DNA of 64,000 nt, taken from contig NZ_CP038266.1 in NCBI RefSeq assembly GCF_004564355.1, positions 2,790,001 to 2,854,000 on the forward strand. Reading direction: 5' to 3'. Positions 28,592-36,656 of this stretch are shown here, piece by piece. Source of the stretch: Microbacterium wangchenii. GTDB lineage: Bacteria; Actinomycetota; Actinomycetes; Actinomycetales; Microbacteriaceae. A program made the position numbers and the translations under genes. The stretch's first letter is position 1; every line of letters begins with the position of its first letter. The notes below the pieces were generated by a model. That model saw only the letters and a program-made list of their open reading frames with translations. It was not told the origin of the DNA and ran no database searches.

Positions 28592-30673
28592 CTAGTGGCG
28601 CACGCGTGCGTCGTCGGCGCGCGGGGCGAGGACCGCGTCGGGGCGCAGGTCCAACCGCCGCAGCAACTGGGCGTTGAGGGCGACGACGATGGTGGACAGC
28701 GACATCAGGATGGCCCCCACCGACATCGGCAGCACGAACCCGATCGGAGCCAGGATGCCGGCGGCCAGCGGCACCGAGATGAGGTTGTAGCCGGCCGCCC
28801 ACCACAGGTTCTGCGCCATCTTGCGATACGACGCGCGCGAGAGCTCGATCACCGACAGCACCGACCGCGGATCGTCGCTGGCGAGGATGACTCCCGCTGA
28901 CGCGATGGCCACGTCGGTTCCCGCGCCGATCGCGATGCCGACGTCGGCCTGGGCGAGGGCGGGCGCGTCGTTGACACCATCGCCGACCATCGCGACGGTG
29001 TGACCCTCGTCCTGCAGCTGCTTCACCTTCGACGACTTGTCCTCCGGGCGCACGCCGGCGAAGAACCGCGCGATGCCGAGGTCTGCGGCCACGGATGCGG
29101 CGACCGCTTCGGCATCCCCGGTGATCATCACCACCTCGACGCCGCGGCTCTGGAGTGCGGCGACGGCCTGCCGGGACTCGGGGCGGATCTCATCCGCCAG
29201 GCGCAGCGCCCCGGCGACCCGCCCGTCGACGAGGACGTGCAGGATGATCGCACCCTCCTCACGCCACCCCTCCGCGATCGGCAGTTCGCGCGCACCGGCC
29301 TCCTCGAGCAGAGACGGGCCGCCGACCTGCACCACCCGGCCGTCCACGTCGGCCCGCACGCCCACGGCGGGCGAGGAGACGAAATCCTTCGCAGCCGGCA
29401 CGGGGAGGTTCTTCGCGCGGGCCGCGGCGACGATCGCACGGGCCAAGGGGTGCTCCGAATCCGACTCTGCGGCAGCAGCCAGCGACACGAGCCGATCCTC
29501 GTCGAACTCCTCCGCCGGAGACACCGCCGTCACGGCGGGGGCGCCCATGGTGAGGGTGCCGGTCTTGTCGAACACAACGGTGTCCACGGTGCGCATCGCC
29601 TCCAGTGCGAGGCGGTCTTTCACGAGCACGCCCGCCCGCGCGGCTCGCTCGGTCGCGATGGACACCACCAGCGGGATCGCCAGGCCCAGCGCGTGCGGAC
29701 ACGCGATGACCAGAACCGTGATCGTGCGCACGACGGCCTGATCGGGCAGGCCGATGACCGTCCACACCGTGGCGGTGATCGCGGCGGCGACGAGGGCGAA
29801 CCAGAAGAGCCATCCCGCAGCCCGATCAGCCAGGCGCTGCGCTCGGGAGGAGGAGTTCTGCGCCTCGGTGACCAGCCGCCGGATACCCGCCAGCGCGGTG
29901 TCCTCGCCGATCGCGGTCACGCGGATGCGCAGGCCCGAGTCGGTGGCCACCGTGCCGGCGACGACCGGGTCGCCGTCTCGACGGAGCACGGGCCGGGACT
30001 CGCCGGTGATCATCGACTCGTCCATGCTCGCCGATCCCTGCACGACCCGGCCGTCGGCGGGAACACGCCCGCCGGGGCGGACGACGACCACGTCGCCGAC
30101 GTGCAGCTCGGACGGGGAGACGGGAACGATCGTGTCGCCGTCGACCCGGTGCGCCTCGTCGGGAAGCAGCGCGGCGAGGGAATCCAGGGCGGACGTCGCC
30201 TCTGCCAGGGACCGCATCTCGATCCAGTGCCCGAGGAGCATGATGACGATCAGCAGCGCCAGCTCCCACCAGAAGTCCAGCTCGTGGTGCAGCACCCCCA
30301 GGCTCGCGCCCCAGGATGCGACGAACGCGACGGTGATGGCCAGGCCGATCAGGAGCATCATGCCGGGCGTGCGGGCGCGCAGTTCACTGACGGCGCCGGT
30401 GAGGAAGGGTGCCCCGCCCCACGCGTACATGACGGTACCGAGCACCGGCGAGATCCAGTCCGCCCATGGCGCGTCCGGCAGCGGGTACCCCAGCAGCATC
30501 GAGAACATGCCCGAGAACGCCACGACCGGCACGGCGAAGACCAGCATGATCCAGAACAGCCGGCGGAAGCGCGCGACGTGGCCGGCGTGGCCGGCGTGGC
30601 CGGCGTGGTCTTCGTGGGCTTCGTGGCCGGCGTGGTCGGCGTGGTCGACGTGGTGGTGGTCGTGCTGGCTCAT
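28592..30673 (-). CDS. copB: CopB-type (CPH) copper P1B-ATPase
   Basis: This 693-residue membrane ATPase exports copper ions. It has TGES (MITGESRP), the transmembrane metal motif CPH in ITVLVIACPHALGLAIP, the phosphorylation site DKTGTLT, the P1B SEHPLARAI HP dipeptide and GDGVNDAPALAQADVGIAIG. CPH rather than CPC marks the CopB subgroup, reported to prefer Cu(II) or Cu(I) depending on species. There is no CxxC metal-binding domain; instead the first 37 residues are rich in His, Ala, Gly and acidic residues. The ATG at 30673 is chosen because GGAGGGAG precedes it. It follows copA by 31 bases. Confidence 0.93.
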   Translation of the reverse strand: MSQHDHHHVDHADHAGHEAHEDHAGHAGHAGHVARFRRLFWIMLVFAVPVVAFSGMFSMLLGYPLPDAPWADWISPVLGTVMYAWGGAPFLTGAVSELRARTPGMMLLIGLAITVAFVASWGASLGVLHHELDFWWELALLIVIMLLGHWIEMRSLAEATSALDSLAALLPDEAHRVDGDTIVPVSPSELHVGDVVVVRPGGRVPADGRVVQGSASMDESMITGESRPVLRRDGDPVVAGTVATDSGLRIRVTAIGEDTALAGIRRLVTEAQNSSSRAQRLADRAAGWLFWFALVAAAITATVWTVIGLPDQAVVRTITVLVIACPHALGLAIPLVVSIATERAARAGVLVKDRLALEAMRTVDTVVFDKTGTLTMGAPAVTAVSPAEEFDEDRLVSLAAAAESDSEHPLARAIVAAARAKNLPVPAAKDFVSSPAVGVRADVDGRVVQVGGPSLLEEAGARELPIAEGWREEGAIILHVLVDGRVAGALRLADEIRPESRQAVAALQSRGVEVVMITGDAEAVAASVAADLGIARFFAGVRPEDKSSKVKQLQDEGHTVAMVGDGVNDAPALAQADVGIAIGAGTDVAIASAGVILASDDPRSVLSVIELSRASYRKMAQNLWWAAGYNLISVPLAAGILAPIGFVLPMSVGAILMSLSTIVVALNAQLLRRLDLRPDAVLAPRADDARVRH
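30578..30649. repeat. Nine-base tandem repeat encoding a His-rich tract
   Basis: Eight consecutive 9-base units of the form GTGGYCGGC/GTGGTCTTC run through 72 bases. On the minus strand they encode triplets such as H-A-G, H-A-D and H-E-A/D near the CopB N-terminus. Several units are identical, so the tract could expand or contract by slippage and change the number of metal-binding histidines. Confidence 0.7.
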
Positions 30674-30704
30674 GCGAGCTCCCTCCACAGCTGGGAAAGG
30701 CGGA

Positions 30705-32987
30705 TCAGACCCCGGCAGGCATGCGGGATCGGTCCGCGGCGCCCGCGGATGCGCCGGCCGGCAGGGGCCGGAATCCGCGCAGCCGCAGGCTGTTGGTCAC
30801 CACGAACACGGAGGACAGCGCCATCGCGGCCGCGGCGACGAGCGGATTGAGCAGCCCGGCCATCGCCACCGGGATCGCCGCGACGTTGTACGCGAACGCC
30901 CAGAACAGGTTGCCCTTGATGGTGCCCAGGGTGCGGCGGGCCAGCCGGATCGCGTCGGCCACGACGAGCAGGTCGCCGGAGACCACGGTGATGTCGCTCG
31001 CGGCGATGGCCGCGTCCGTGCCCCCGCCCATCGCGAGCCCCAGGTCGGCGGCGGCGAGCGCGGCGGCGTCGTTGACGCCGTCGCCGACCATCGCCACGAC
31101 GTGTCCGTCCTCCTGCAGGCGCCGGACGACCTCGAGCTTGCCGGCCGGGGTGACCGCGGCGTGCACCTGGTCGATGCCCACTCGTGCCGCGATCTCGCGG
31201 GCGGCGCCCTCGTTGTCACCGGTGAGGAGCACGGGGGTCATCCCCAGCGCGCGGAATCGGGCGACCGCCTCGGCACTGGTGGGCTTGACCGTGTCGGCCA
31301 CGGCGATGATCCCCAGGTGCCGGCCGTCGCGGCCGACGGCGACGACCGTCGCGCCCCCGGCGGCCAGGGTGTCCGCCTCCTGCTGCAGCGCGTCAGCGGG
31401 ACGGATGCCCCACTGGTCCTGCAGCCACGACGGGCGTCCGGCGACGACCAGGGATCCTGCGACGATGCCCTGCACGCCGAAGCCGGCGTGCGAGTCGAAG
31501 GTCTCGGCGGGAGAGACGGTGCCGGTCTCGGCGACGGCCTCGTTCACGATGGCGCGGGCGACCGGATGCTCCGAACCCGACTCCACCGCGGCGGCCGCGG
31601 CGAGCAGGTCGCTGCGGGCGACTCCGGGTGCGGGGTGCACGGCGGTGACGGTCATGGTGCCGGTGGTGACGGTGCCGGTCTTGTCCAGCACGATCGTGTC
31701 GACCTTGCGGGTCTGCTCCAGCACCTGCGGACCGCGGATGAGGACGCCCAGCTGCGAGCCCCGCCCCGTGCCGACGAGCAGCGCTGTGGGGGTTGCCAGA
31801 CCCAGAGCGCAGGGGCACGCGATGATGAGCGTCGCCACCGCCGCGGTGAAGGCGACCTCCATCGACGCGCCGGCGATCAACCAGCCCGCGAAGGCGGCGA
31901 TCGCCAGGACGATCACGACCGGCACGAAGACGGCGGAGACGCGGTCAGCGAGGCGCTGGACCTCGGCCTTGCCGGTCTGCGCTTCCTCCATGAGGCGCCG
32001 CATCCGCGCCAGTTCGGTGTCGGCACCCACGCGCGTGATCTCCACCGTCAGGCGTCCGCCGACGTTGACGGTGCCGCCGACCACGCGCGATCCGACCGCC
32101 ACCTCGACGGGCGTGGACTCGCCCGTGAGCATGCCGGCGTCGATCGCGGAGGAGCCGTCGACCACGAGTCCGTCGGAGGGGATCTTCTCCCCCGGACGCA
32201 CGAGCACGACATCTCCCACGACGAGCTGCGCGACCGGCACCCGCTGTTCCGCGCCGCCGACGATCTTCACGGCGTCTTTCGCGCCCAGTTCCAGGAGTGC
32301 CCGCAGGGCCTCCGCGGACGACGTGCGGGCGCGGGCCTCGGCGTACCTGCCCGCCAGGATGAACACCGTCACCAGGGCCGCGACCTCGAGGTACAGCTCG
32401 TCGCCGCCGCCGGTCGGGGTTCCGAGCAGGCGGAAGGTCATCGTCATGCCCGGCATCCCGGCACCGCCGAAGAACAGGGCGTACAGCGACCATCCGAACG
32501 CGGCGATGACCCCCACGCTGATGAGGGTGTCCATCGTGGCGGCGCCATGGCGGGCATTGATCGCCGCGGCTCGGTGGAAGGGCCACGCACCCCACACCGC
32601 CACCGGGGCGGTCAGGGTCAGGGCCAGCCACTGCCAGTTGGTGAACTGCAGAGCGGGGAGCATCGACAGGAGCGCGACGGGCACCGCCAGGGCCGTGCTG
32701 ATCAGCAAGCGCTGGCGCAGCGACACCAGTCGCGCGTCCGCAGGATCCGCGATCTCGACGTCGTCCGCGGGAGGCGGCGCGGGAAGTGCGGCGTGGTAGC
32801 CGGCGGATTCGACCGCGGCGATGAGCGCGGCGGGGTCGACGTCGTCCCCGCGCACGCGGGCCTTCTCCGTGGCGTAGTTGACCGTCGCCTCCACGCCCGG
32901 CAGTTTGTTGAGCTTGCGCTCGATCCGCGTCGCGCACGACGCGCAGGTCATCCCCGTGATGTCGAGCTCGACATCGACGGCGCTCAT
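30705..32987 (-). CDS. copA: CopA-type (CPC) copper-exporting P1B-ATPase
   Basis: This 760-residue membrane protein has one N-terminal heavy-metal-associated domain (GMTCASC at about residues 12-18), about eight transmembrane helices, TGES, the ion-binding CPC in [28 protein letters not shown] and [16 protein letters not shown]. This is the standard set for Cu(I) export. The ATG overlaps the copZ stop (ATGA), so copZ-copA-copB form one operon on the minus strand, downstream of csoR. The operon should respond to copper through CsoR. Confidence 0.95.
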   Translation of the reverse strand: MSAVDVELDITGMTCASCATRIERKLNKLPGVEATVNYATEKARVRGDDVDPAALIAAVESAGYHAALPAPPPADDVEIADPADARLVSLRQRLLISTALAVPVALLSMLPALQFTNWQWLALTLTAPVAVWGAWPFHRAAAINARHGAATMDTLISVGVIAAFGWSLYALFFGGAGMPGMTMTFRLLGTPTGGGDELYLEVAALVTVFILAGRYAEARARTSSAEALRALLELGAKDAVKIVGGAEQRVPVAQLVVGDVVLVRPGEKIPSDGLVVDGSSAIDAGMLTGESTPVEVAVGSRVVGGTVNVGGRLTVEITRVGADTELARMRRLMEEAQTGKAEVQRLADRVSAVFVPVVIVLAIAAFAGWLIAGASMEVAFTAAVATLIIACPCALGLATPTALLVGTGRGSQLGVLIRGPQVLEQTRKVDTIVLDKTGTVTTGTMTVTAVHPAPGVARSDLLAAAAAVESGSEHPVARAIVNEAVAETGTVSPAETFDSHAGFGVQGIVAGSLVVAGRPSWLQDQWGIRPADALQQEADTLAAGGATVVAVGRDGRHLGIIAVADTVKPTSAEAVARFRALGMTPVLLTGDNEGAAREIAARVGIDQVHAAVTPAGKLEVVRRLQEDGHVVAMVGDGVNDAAALAAADLGLAMGGGTDAAIAASDITVVSGDLLVVADAIRLARRTLGTIKGNLFWAFAYNVAAIPVAMAGLLNPLVAAAAMALSSVFVVTNSLRLRGFRPLPAGASAGAADRSRMPAGV

Positions 32988-33310
32988 GACGGGCTGCCGG
33001 CCAGGGTGTAGCCGGCCTCCTGGACCGCTGCCTCCACGACGGCGGCGTCGATCGGAGCGGCACTGCGGATCGACACGCGCGAGGCCCCACCGGCGTTCAG
33101 GTCCACCGACACGCCCTCGACGCCGTCGATCGCGGTCAGCTCCTCCGTGACGCTGAGAACGCAGTGCGAGCACGTCATGCCGGACACCAGCACCTCCGAG
33201 GTCACCGCGGACGCCGAGGCGTCGGCACCGGCGGGCGTTTCAGCACTCGAGCAGCATGCACAGCCGGACGAGTCCTTCAGGCCCAGATCGTCGCGGTTTC
33301 CGATGTTCAT
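32984..33310 (-). CDS. copZ: CopZ-like copper chaperone with Cys-rich N-terminal extension
   Basis: This 108-residue protein has a C-terminal heavy-metal-associated domain with GMTCSHC (about residues 45-51) that would bind Cu(I) and deliver it to CopA. Its N-terminus carries an extra 40 residues with a SSGCACCSS cysteine cluster, which standard 68-70-residue CopZ proteins lack. The cluster may hold additional copper or act as a sensor, which is speculative. GAGGAGAG precedes the ATG at 33310. The gene sits between csoR and copA. Confidence 0.9.
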   Translation of the reverse strand: MNIGNRDDLGLKDSSGCACCSSAETPAGADASASAVTSEVLVSGMTCSHCVLSVTEELTAIDGVEGVSVDLNAGGASRVSIRSAAPIDAAVVEAAVQEAGYTLAGSPS

Positions 33311-33341
33311 GACTTCTCTCCTCGTGGAATGGTGGGGTGGA

Positions 33342-33629
33342 TCAGGAGCGGACCAGGCGGGCGATGGCCTCGTTGGCCTCGCGGATCTTCTCCTGGGCCA
33401 CCGGGCCGCCCTCGGCACTCGCCTCGGCGACGCAGTGGGTGAGGTGATCGCCCAGCAGCGAGAGCGCGACGCCCTCCAGCGCCTTCGTGGCGGCGGAGAC
33501 CTGAGTGAGGATGTCGATGCAGTACTTCTCCTCCTCGACCATCCGCGCGATGCCGCGCACCTGCCCCTCCGCGCGGCGCAGCCGCTTGAGGAGCACGTCC
33601 TTGTCCGCCACGTAGCCGTTCATACTCAT
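33342..33629 (-). CDS. csoR: CsoR-family copper-sensing repressor
   Basis: This roughly 95-residue all-helical repressor has the copper ligands of CsoR: Cys in KYCIDILTQ, then His and Cys in DHLTHCV. It lacks an HTH motif, as is normal for the family, which binds DNA as a tetramer through conserved basic residues (RLRRAEGQVRGI). Cu(I) binding would release it from the operator that lies immediately upstream and permit expression of csoR-copZ-copA-copB. ATG at 33629 (MSMNGYV) or at 33623 is plausible; the Shine-Dalgarno-like AGGGGGG overlaps the operator. Confidence 0.92.
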   Translation of the reverse strand: MSMNGYVADKDVLLKRLRRAEGQVRGIARMVEEEKYCIDILTQVSAATKALEGVALSLLGDHLTHCVAEASAEGGPVAQEKIREANEAIARLVRS

Positions 33630-33632
33630 ACC

Positions 33633-33648
33633 ATACCCCCCTACCGTA
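33633..33648. promoter_or_regulatory. CsoR-type operator
   Basis: ATACCCCCCTACCGTAT has the A/T-flanked C-run/G-run layout of known CsoR sites (ATACCCN..GGTAT) and lies just upstream of csoR. On the minus strand its G-run coincides with the likely csoR ribosome-binding site, so bound CsoR would block the 5' end of its own message region. The site was recognised by eye. Confidence 0.6.
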
Positions 33649-33675
33649 TCTTGCACAAGCGCGACGGCGATGCCC

Positions 33676-33689
33676 GTGACCTAAGTCCC
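33676..33689. promoter_or_regulatory. DosR/DevR-like dyad upstream of universal stress gene
   Basis: GTGACCTAAGTCCC differs by one base from a perfect GGGAC-N4-GTCCC dyad, the core of hypoxia-type DosR boxes of actinobacteria. It lies 35 bases before the universal stress protein gene, a class of gene commonly in DosR regulons. No DosR gene is in the window. Confidence 0.35.
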
Positions 33690-33723
33690 TTGCCATTCCG
33701 AGGGCCGGTGCCATGGTGGCTTC

Positions 33724-34164
33724 ATGGACGCAGCGGAGTCAGGACAGCGCATCATCGTCGGCGTCGACGGGTCGGAGTCGTCGGTCGACGCGCTCCGGCA
33801 CGCGGCGCGATTGGCCTCCGCGCTGGCCGTGCCGCTGGAGGCGGTCGTCGTGTGGTCCTATCCCCCATTGGCCACCACCGGGGCGATGCAGACGTGGTCG
33901 CCCGAACAGGAGGCGCACACGACCCTGGATGCCGCGATCACGTCGGCCTTCGGCGACGATCCGCCTCCCCTGGGCCGGCGGGTGATCGCCGGTCCCACCG
34001 CGCCCACCCTCATCCGCGAGAGCTCCGGCGCCGGCATGCTGGTGCTCGGCAGCCGGGGCCACGGCGGTTTCGTCGGACTCCTGCTCGGCTCGGTCAGCAC
34101 GGCGTGCGCACAGTACGCGGCGTGCCCCGTGCTGATCGTCCATTCGCCGCGGCAGGCCGCCTGA
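33724..34164 (+). CDS. Universal stress protein family
   Basis: This 146-residue single-domain protein has the UspA fold signatures IIVGVDGSESSVDALRHA at the N-terminus and the ATP-binding GSRGHGGFVGLLLGSVS near the end, which fits the G-2x-G-9x-G(S/T) pattern of ATP-binding members. The role of such proteins is survival under stress or energy limitation; molecular targets are usually unknown. It lies divergent from csoR and 35 bases after a DosR-like dyad. It converges with the LacI-family gene, separated by a hairpin. Confidence 0.93.
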   Translation: MDAAESGQRIIVGVDGSESSVDALRHAARLASALAVPLEAVVVWSYPPLATTGAMQTWSPEQEAHTTLDAAITSAFGDDPPPLGRRVIAGPTAPTLIRESSGAGMLVLGSRGHGGFVGLLLGSVSTACAQYAACPVLIVHSPRQAA

Positions 34165-34170
34165 CCGAGG

Positions 34171-34193
34171 GCGCCCCGATCAGGGCGGGGCGC
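34171..34193. terminator. Candidate bidirectional terminator hairpin
   Basis: GCGCCCC (34171-34177) and GGGGCGC (34187-34193) form a perfect 7-base stem with a 9-base loop between the convergent universal stress and LacI genes. It overlaps the last codons of the LacI gene. No T-run follows on either strand. Confidence 0.35.
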
Positions 34194-35193
34194 TGCGCGT
34201 CGAGCTCTCCCGGACGACGAGGCTCGGGACGGTCATCCGGATCACCGGATCGTCACCGCCGGCCGGCACCCCACCGGCCAGCGCCGCCACGAGCAGTCGC
34301 AGGCACTCCCCGCCGAAGTCGCGCGCGTTCAGGTCGAAGGCCGTGACAGTCGGCGAGAGCAGAGTATGGACGGGCTCGTCCACATAGGCCGCCAGCAGCA
34401 GGTCACCGCCGACGACGCGCCCGGCACGCACCGCGGCGGACAGCGCCGGCGCCGCCGATCCGCTGGGCACCACCACGAGGGCGTCGACGGCGGGATCGGA
34501 CAGCACCGCATGCGCGGCCGCCTCCACCTCGGGCACGGTCGGCACGAAGCCGATGTGCACCGCCACCGGAGACCGGCCCCGCGCGGCCGACCACGCCGCG
34601 TACGCGCCGGCGACCTGACGGCCCCACGCCGTCGTCTCCGGAGGCAGCAGCACGGCGATGCGGGCCGCCCCCTGAGCGGCCAGATGATCCAGCAGCCGGT
34701 GCATCGCCGCGTCGTGATCGGACACGACGCTGGCTGAGACGGCCCGCGCGGCCGACTCGACGTGCTCGCCGCTGACGACGGGGCGACCGTCCTTCAGCAT
34801 GCCTCGCACCCCCGGGTCGGAGGCGGACGCATCCACCACGATGAACCCGTCCACGAAGGCGATCGGAGGCTGCCCCGAACCCGCGTGCGGGAGCAGGATG
34901 ACCGACAGCCCCTGCTCCTCCGCGGCGTCCACGACGCCGAAGGCGAACTCGGTGTAGTACGTCGCCCGACTGGCCCCTACGGGCAGATAGAGACCGATCG
35001 CCCCGTACCGGGAGGTGCGCAGACTGCGGGCGGGCAGATTCACCTCGTAGTTGAGCTCCCGCGCGACGCCGAGCACGCGCGCCCGGGTTCCCGGCGACAC
35101 CCCCGCCTTGCCCCGCAGGGCGAACGATGCCGCCGCGGTGGACACCCCGGCCGCGGCAGCCACGTCGCGGAGAGTCGCCTTGTGCGCTGCCAT
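34180..35193 (-). CDS. LacI-family transcriptional regulator
   Basis: This 337-residue repressor has the N-terminal LacI helix-turn-helix TLRDVAAAAGVSTAAASFAL (about residues 7-26), a hinge helix LPARSLRTSRYGAIGLYL and a periplasmic-binding-type ligand domain. It is encoded divergently from the MFS-amidohydrolase-deiminase-amidase operon and probably controls it. A TTAATCGTTTAA dyad with central CG, the general LacI-operator type, lies in the intergenic region. The ligand is unknown; the ligand domain diverges from typical sugar binders, matching a non-sugar operon. Confidence 0.92.
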   Translation of the reverse strand: MAAHKATLRDVAAAAGVSTAAASFALRGKAGVSPGTRARVLGVARELNYEVNLPARSLRTSRYGAIGLYLPVGASRATYYTEFAFGVVDAAEEQGLSVILLPHAGSGQPPIAFVDGFIVVDASASDPGVRGMLKDGRPVVSGEHVESAARAVSASVVSDHDAAMHRLLDHLAAQGAARIAVLLPPETTAWGRQVAGAYAAWSAARGRSPVAVHIGFVPTVPEVEAAAHAVLSDPAVDALVVVPSGSAAPALSAAVRAGRVVGGDLLLAAYVDEPVHTLLSPTVTAFDLNARDFGGECLRLLVAALAGGVPAGGDDPVIRMTVPSLVVRESSTRSAPP

Positions 35194-35248
35194 GAGCGTC
35201 GACAGTACCCGACATGAATCCGGATCCGCCTCTTGCGGGCACCCCTAC

Positions 35249-35260
35249 TTAATCGTTTAA
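35249..35260. promoter_or_regulatory. LacI-type operator for the MFS-amidase operon
   Basis: TTAATCGTTTAA is a near-palindrome of the form TTAA-W-CG-W-TTAA with the central CG typical of LacI-family sites. It is the only AT-rich spot in the LacI/MFS intergenic region and is one base before the first in-frame ATG of the transporter gene. Confidence 0.6.
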
Positions 35261-35399
35261 CATGACCGAAACGTCAGTGTCGACACGTGGGAAACATCCA
35301 CTTCATACGCTCGCCGCATCCGGAGCGAACCCGCCGCGGGCCCGGAGCACACCAGCCGCATCGTCGCGAGACCTCGCGACCGTCCCGAAAGGCCCTGCC

Positions 35400-36656
35400 T
35401 TGTCTTCCACCTCCGATCTCGCACGCGCGGGGCAGCACACCGCGCGCCTCCCCCTGCGCGTGCCCACCGCCACGGCGACCTTCGCCATCGCGATCGCCGG
35501 GTACCTCGGCGTCAACCTCTCGCCGTACATGATCACGGCGGTGCAGACCGGCCTCGGGCTGGACGTCCTGGCCGCCAGTTGGCTCGTGACCGCCACGCTG
35601 CTGCTGACCGCCATCACCGGCCTCGCGGTCGCTCCCCTGTGCGCCGGCGGGCGCCGGCGCATGGTGGCGCGCATCGGACTGGGGATCGCCCTCGCCGGTT
35701 TCGTGCTGGCCGCCCTCGTCCCCGCCCTCATCCTCCCGGGGCTGCTGCTGGGCGGCGCGGGAGCCGGCGGAGCCGTGGCCGCCTCGGGCGCCGCCCTCGC
35801 CGCCTTCCGCAACCCCGACCGGGTGGCCGGTCTGAACGGCCTGTCCAATCGCGGCGTGATCACGATCGTGCTGGCCGTCGTCCCCGTCATCGGGCTGGCC
35901 CCCCTGCAGGTGTTCGGTGCGCTGGGGCTGTTCAGTCTCATCGGCCTGCTGCTGACCGGGTGGCTGCCCGACGCCCCCGCGCCCGACGCGCACGCCGGCG
36001 CTGCCGTGGCCGAGGCGATGCCGATCGTCGTGCCCGCCACCGGCACGACGCGCACCGCAGCGGTCCCCTCCCGCACCGTGACGATCGCCGGATTCTCCCT
36101 CCTCGTCGTCTTCGCCCTGTGGGCCGTGAGCGAGGACTCGCTGTGGGCGATGGCCGGAGTGCTCGGCGCGGATCTCACCGGACTCACCGCGGAAGGGCTC
36201 GGCATCGCCCTCAGCGCATCGACCGCGGGAGGCCTGCTCGGGTCGCTCGCGCTCATCCTGGTGGGCGACCGCCTGGGGCGGGCCGTGCCGCTGGTCGTCC
36301 TCCTGATCGTGGGCGGCATCCTGAAGATCACCCAGGGGTTCGTCTCCGACCCGACCGTCTTCATCGTGCTGTTCGTGGCGTGGAACACGATCTACGCGAT
36401 CGCGTTCATGTACTTCGTCGCGACCTCCGCCGGCCTCGACGCCCACGGCCGGTGGTCGGGGCCCCTCCTGGCGGTCTATCTCGTGGGGTCGGCGCTGACC
36501 CCCGTGATCGGTGCGGCGATCGTGGCCGCCCTCGGGTACCAGGGCTTCGCCATCACCCTGGGTGTGACGAGCTTCGTCCTGGCGGTACCCGCCGGCGTCA
36601 TCGCGGTTCTCTCGCGCCGCCTGGAGCGCGCCGCCGCCGCGGAGGCCGCGGCATGA
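35400..36656 (+). CDS. Major facilitator superfamily transporter
   Basis: This integral membrane transporter has about 12 hydrophobic helices and ends in a polar Arg-rich tail (LSRRLERAAAAEAAA). The substrate is not recognisable, but its place at the head of a deiminase/amidase operon suggests uptake of a guanidino, amide or amino compound. The first ATG (35262) directly follows the operator and has no ribosome-binding site, and it would add 46 low-complexity residues. The TTG at 35400 is therefore preferred: GAAAGG stands about 7 bases before it and the protein would start MSSTSDLARAGQ (418 residues). The start is not certain. Confidence 0.8.
   Translation: MSSTSDLARAGQHTARLPLRVPTATATFAIAIAGYLGVNLSPYMITAVQTGLGLDVLAASWLVTATLLLTAITGLAVAPLCAGGRRRMVARIGLGIALAGFVLAALVPALILPGLLLGGAGAGGAVAASGAALAAFRNPDRVAGLNGLSNRGVITIVLAVVPVIGLAPLQVFGALGLFSLIGLLLTGWLPDAPAPDAHAGAAVAEAMPIVVPATGTTRTAAVPSRTVTIAGFSLLVVFALWAVSEDSLWAMAGVLGADLTGLTAEGLGIALSASTAGGLLGSLALILVGDRLGRAVPLVVLLIVGGILKITQGFVSDPTVFIVLFVAWNTIYAIAFMYFVATSAGLDAHGRWSGPLLAVYLVGSALTPVIGAAIVAALGYQGFAITLGVTSFVLAVPAGVIAVLSRRLERAAAAEAAA

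Noticed and set aside
30578..30649. Tandem repeats considered as a CRISPR array
   Set aside because: The units are only 9 bases, have no spacers and lie inside a coding sequence.
29754..33011. A long open frame on the plus strand across the copper ATPase genes
   Set aside because: It is a shadow of copA and copB; low-complexity Ser/Arg/Thr composition and no motif.
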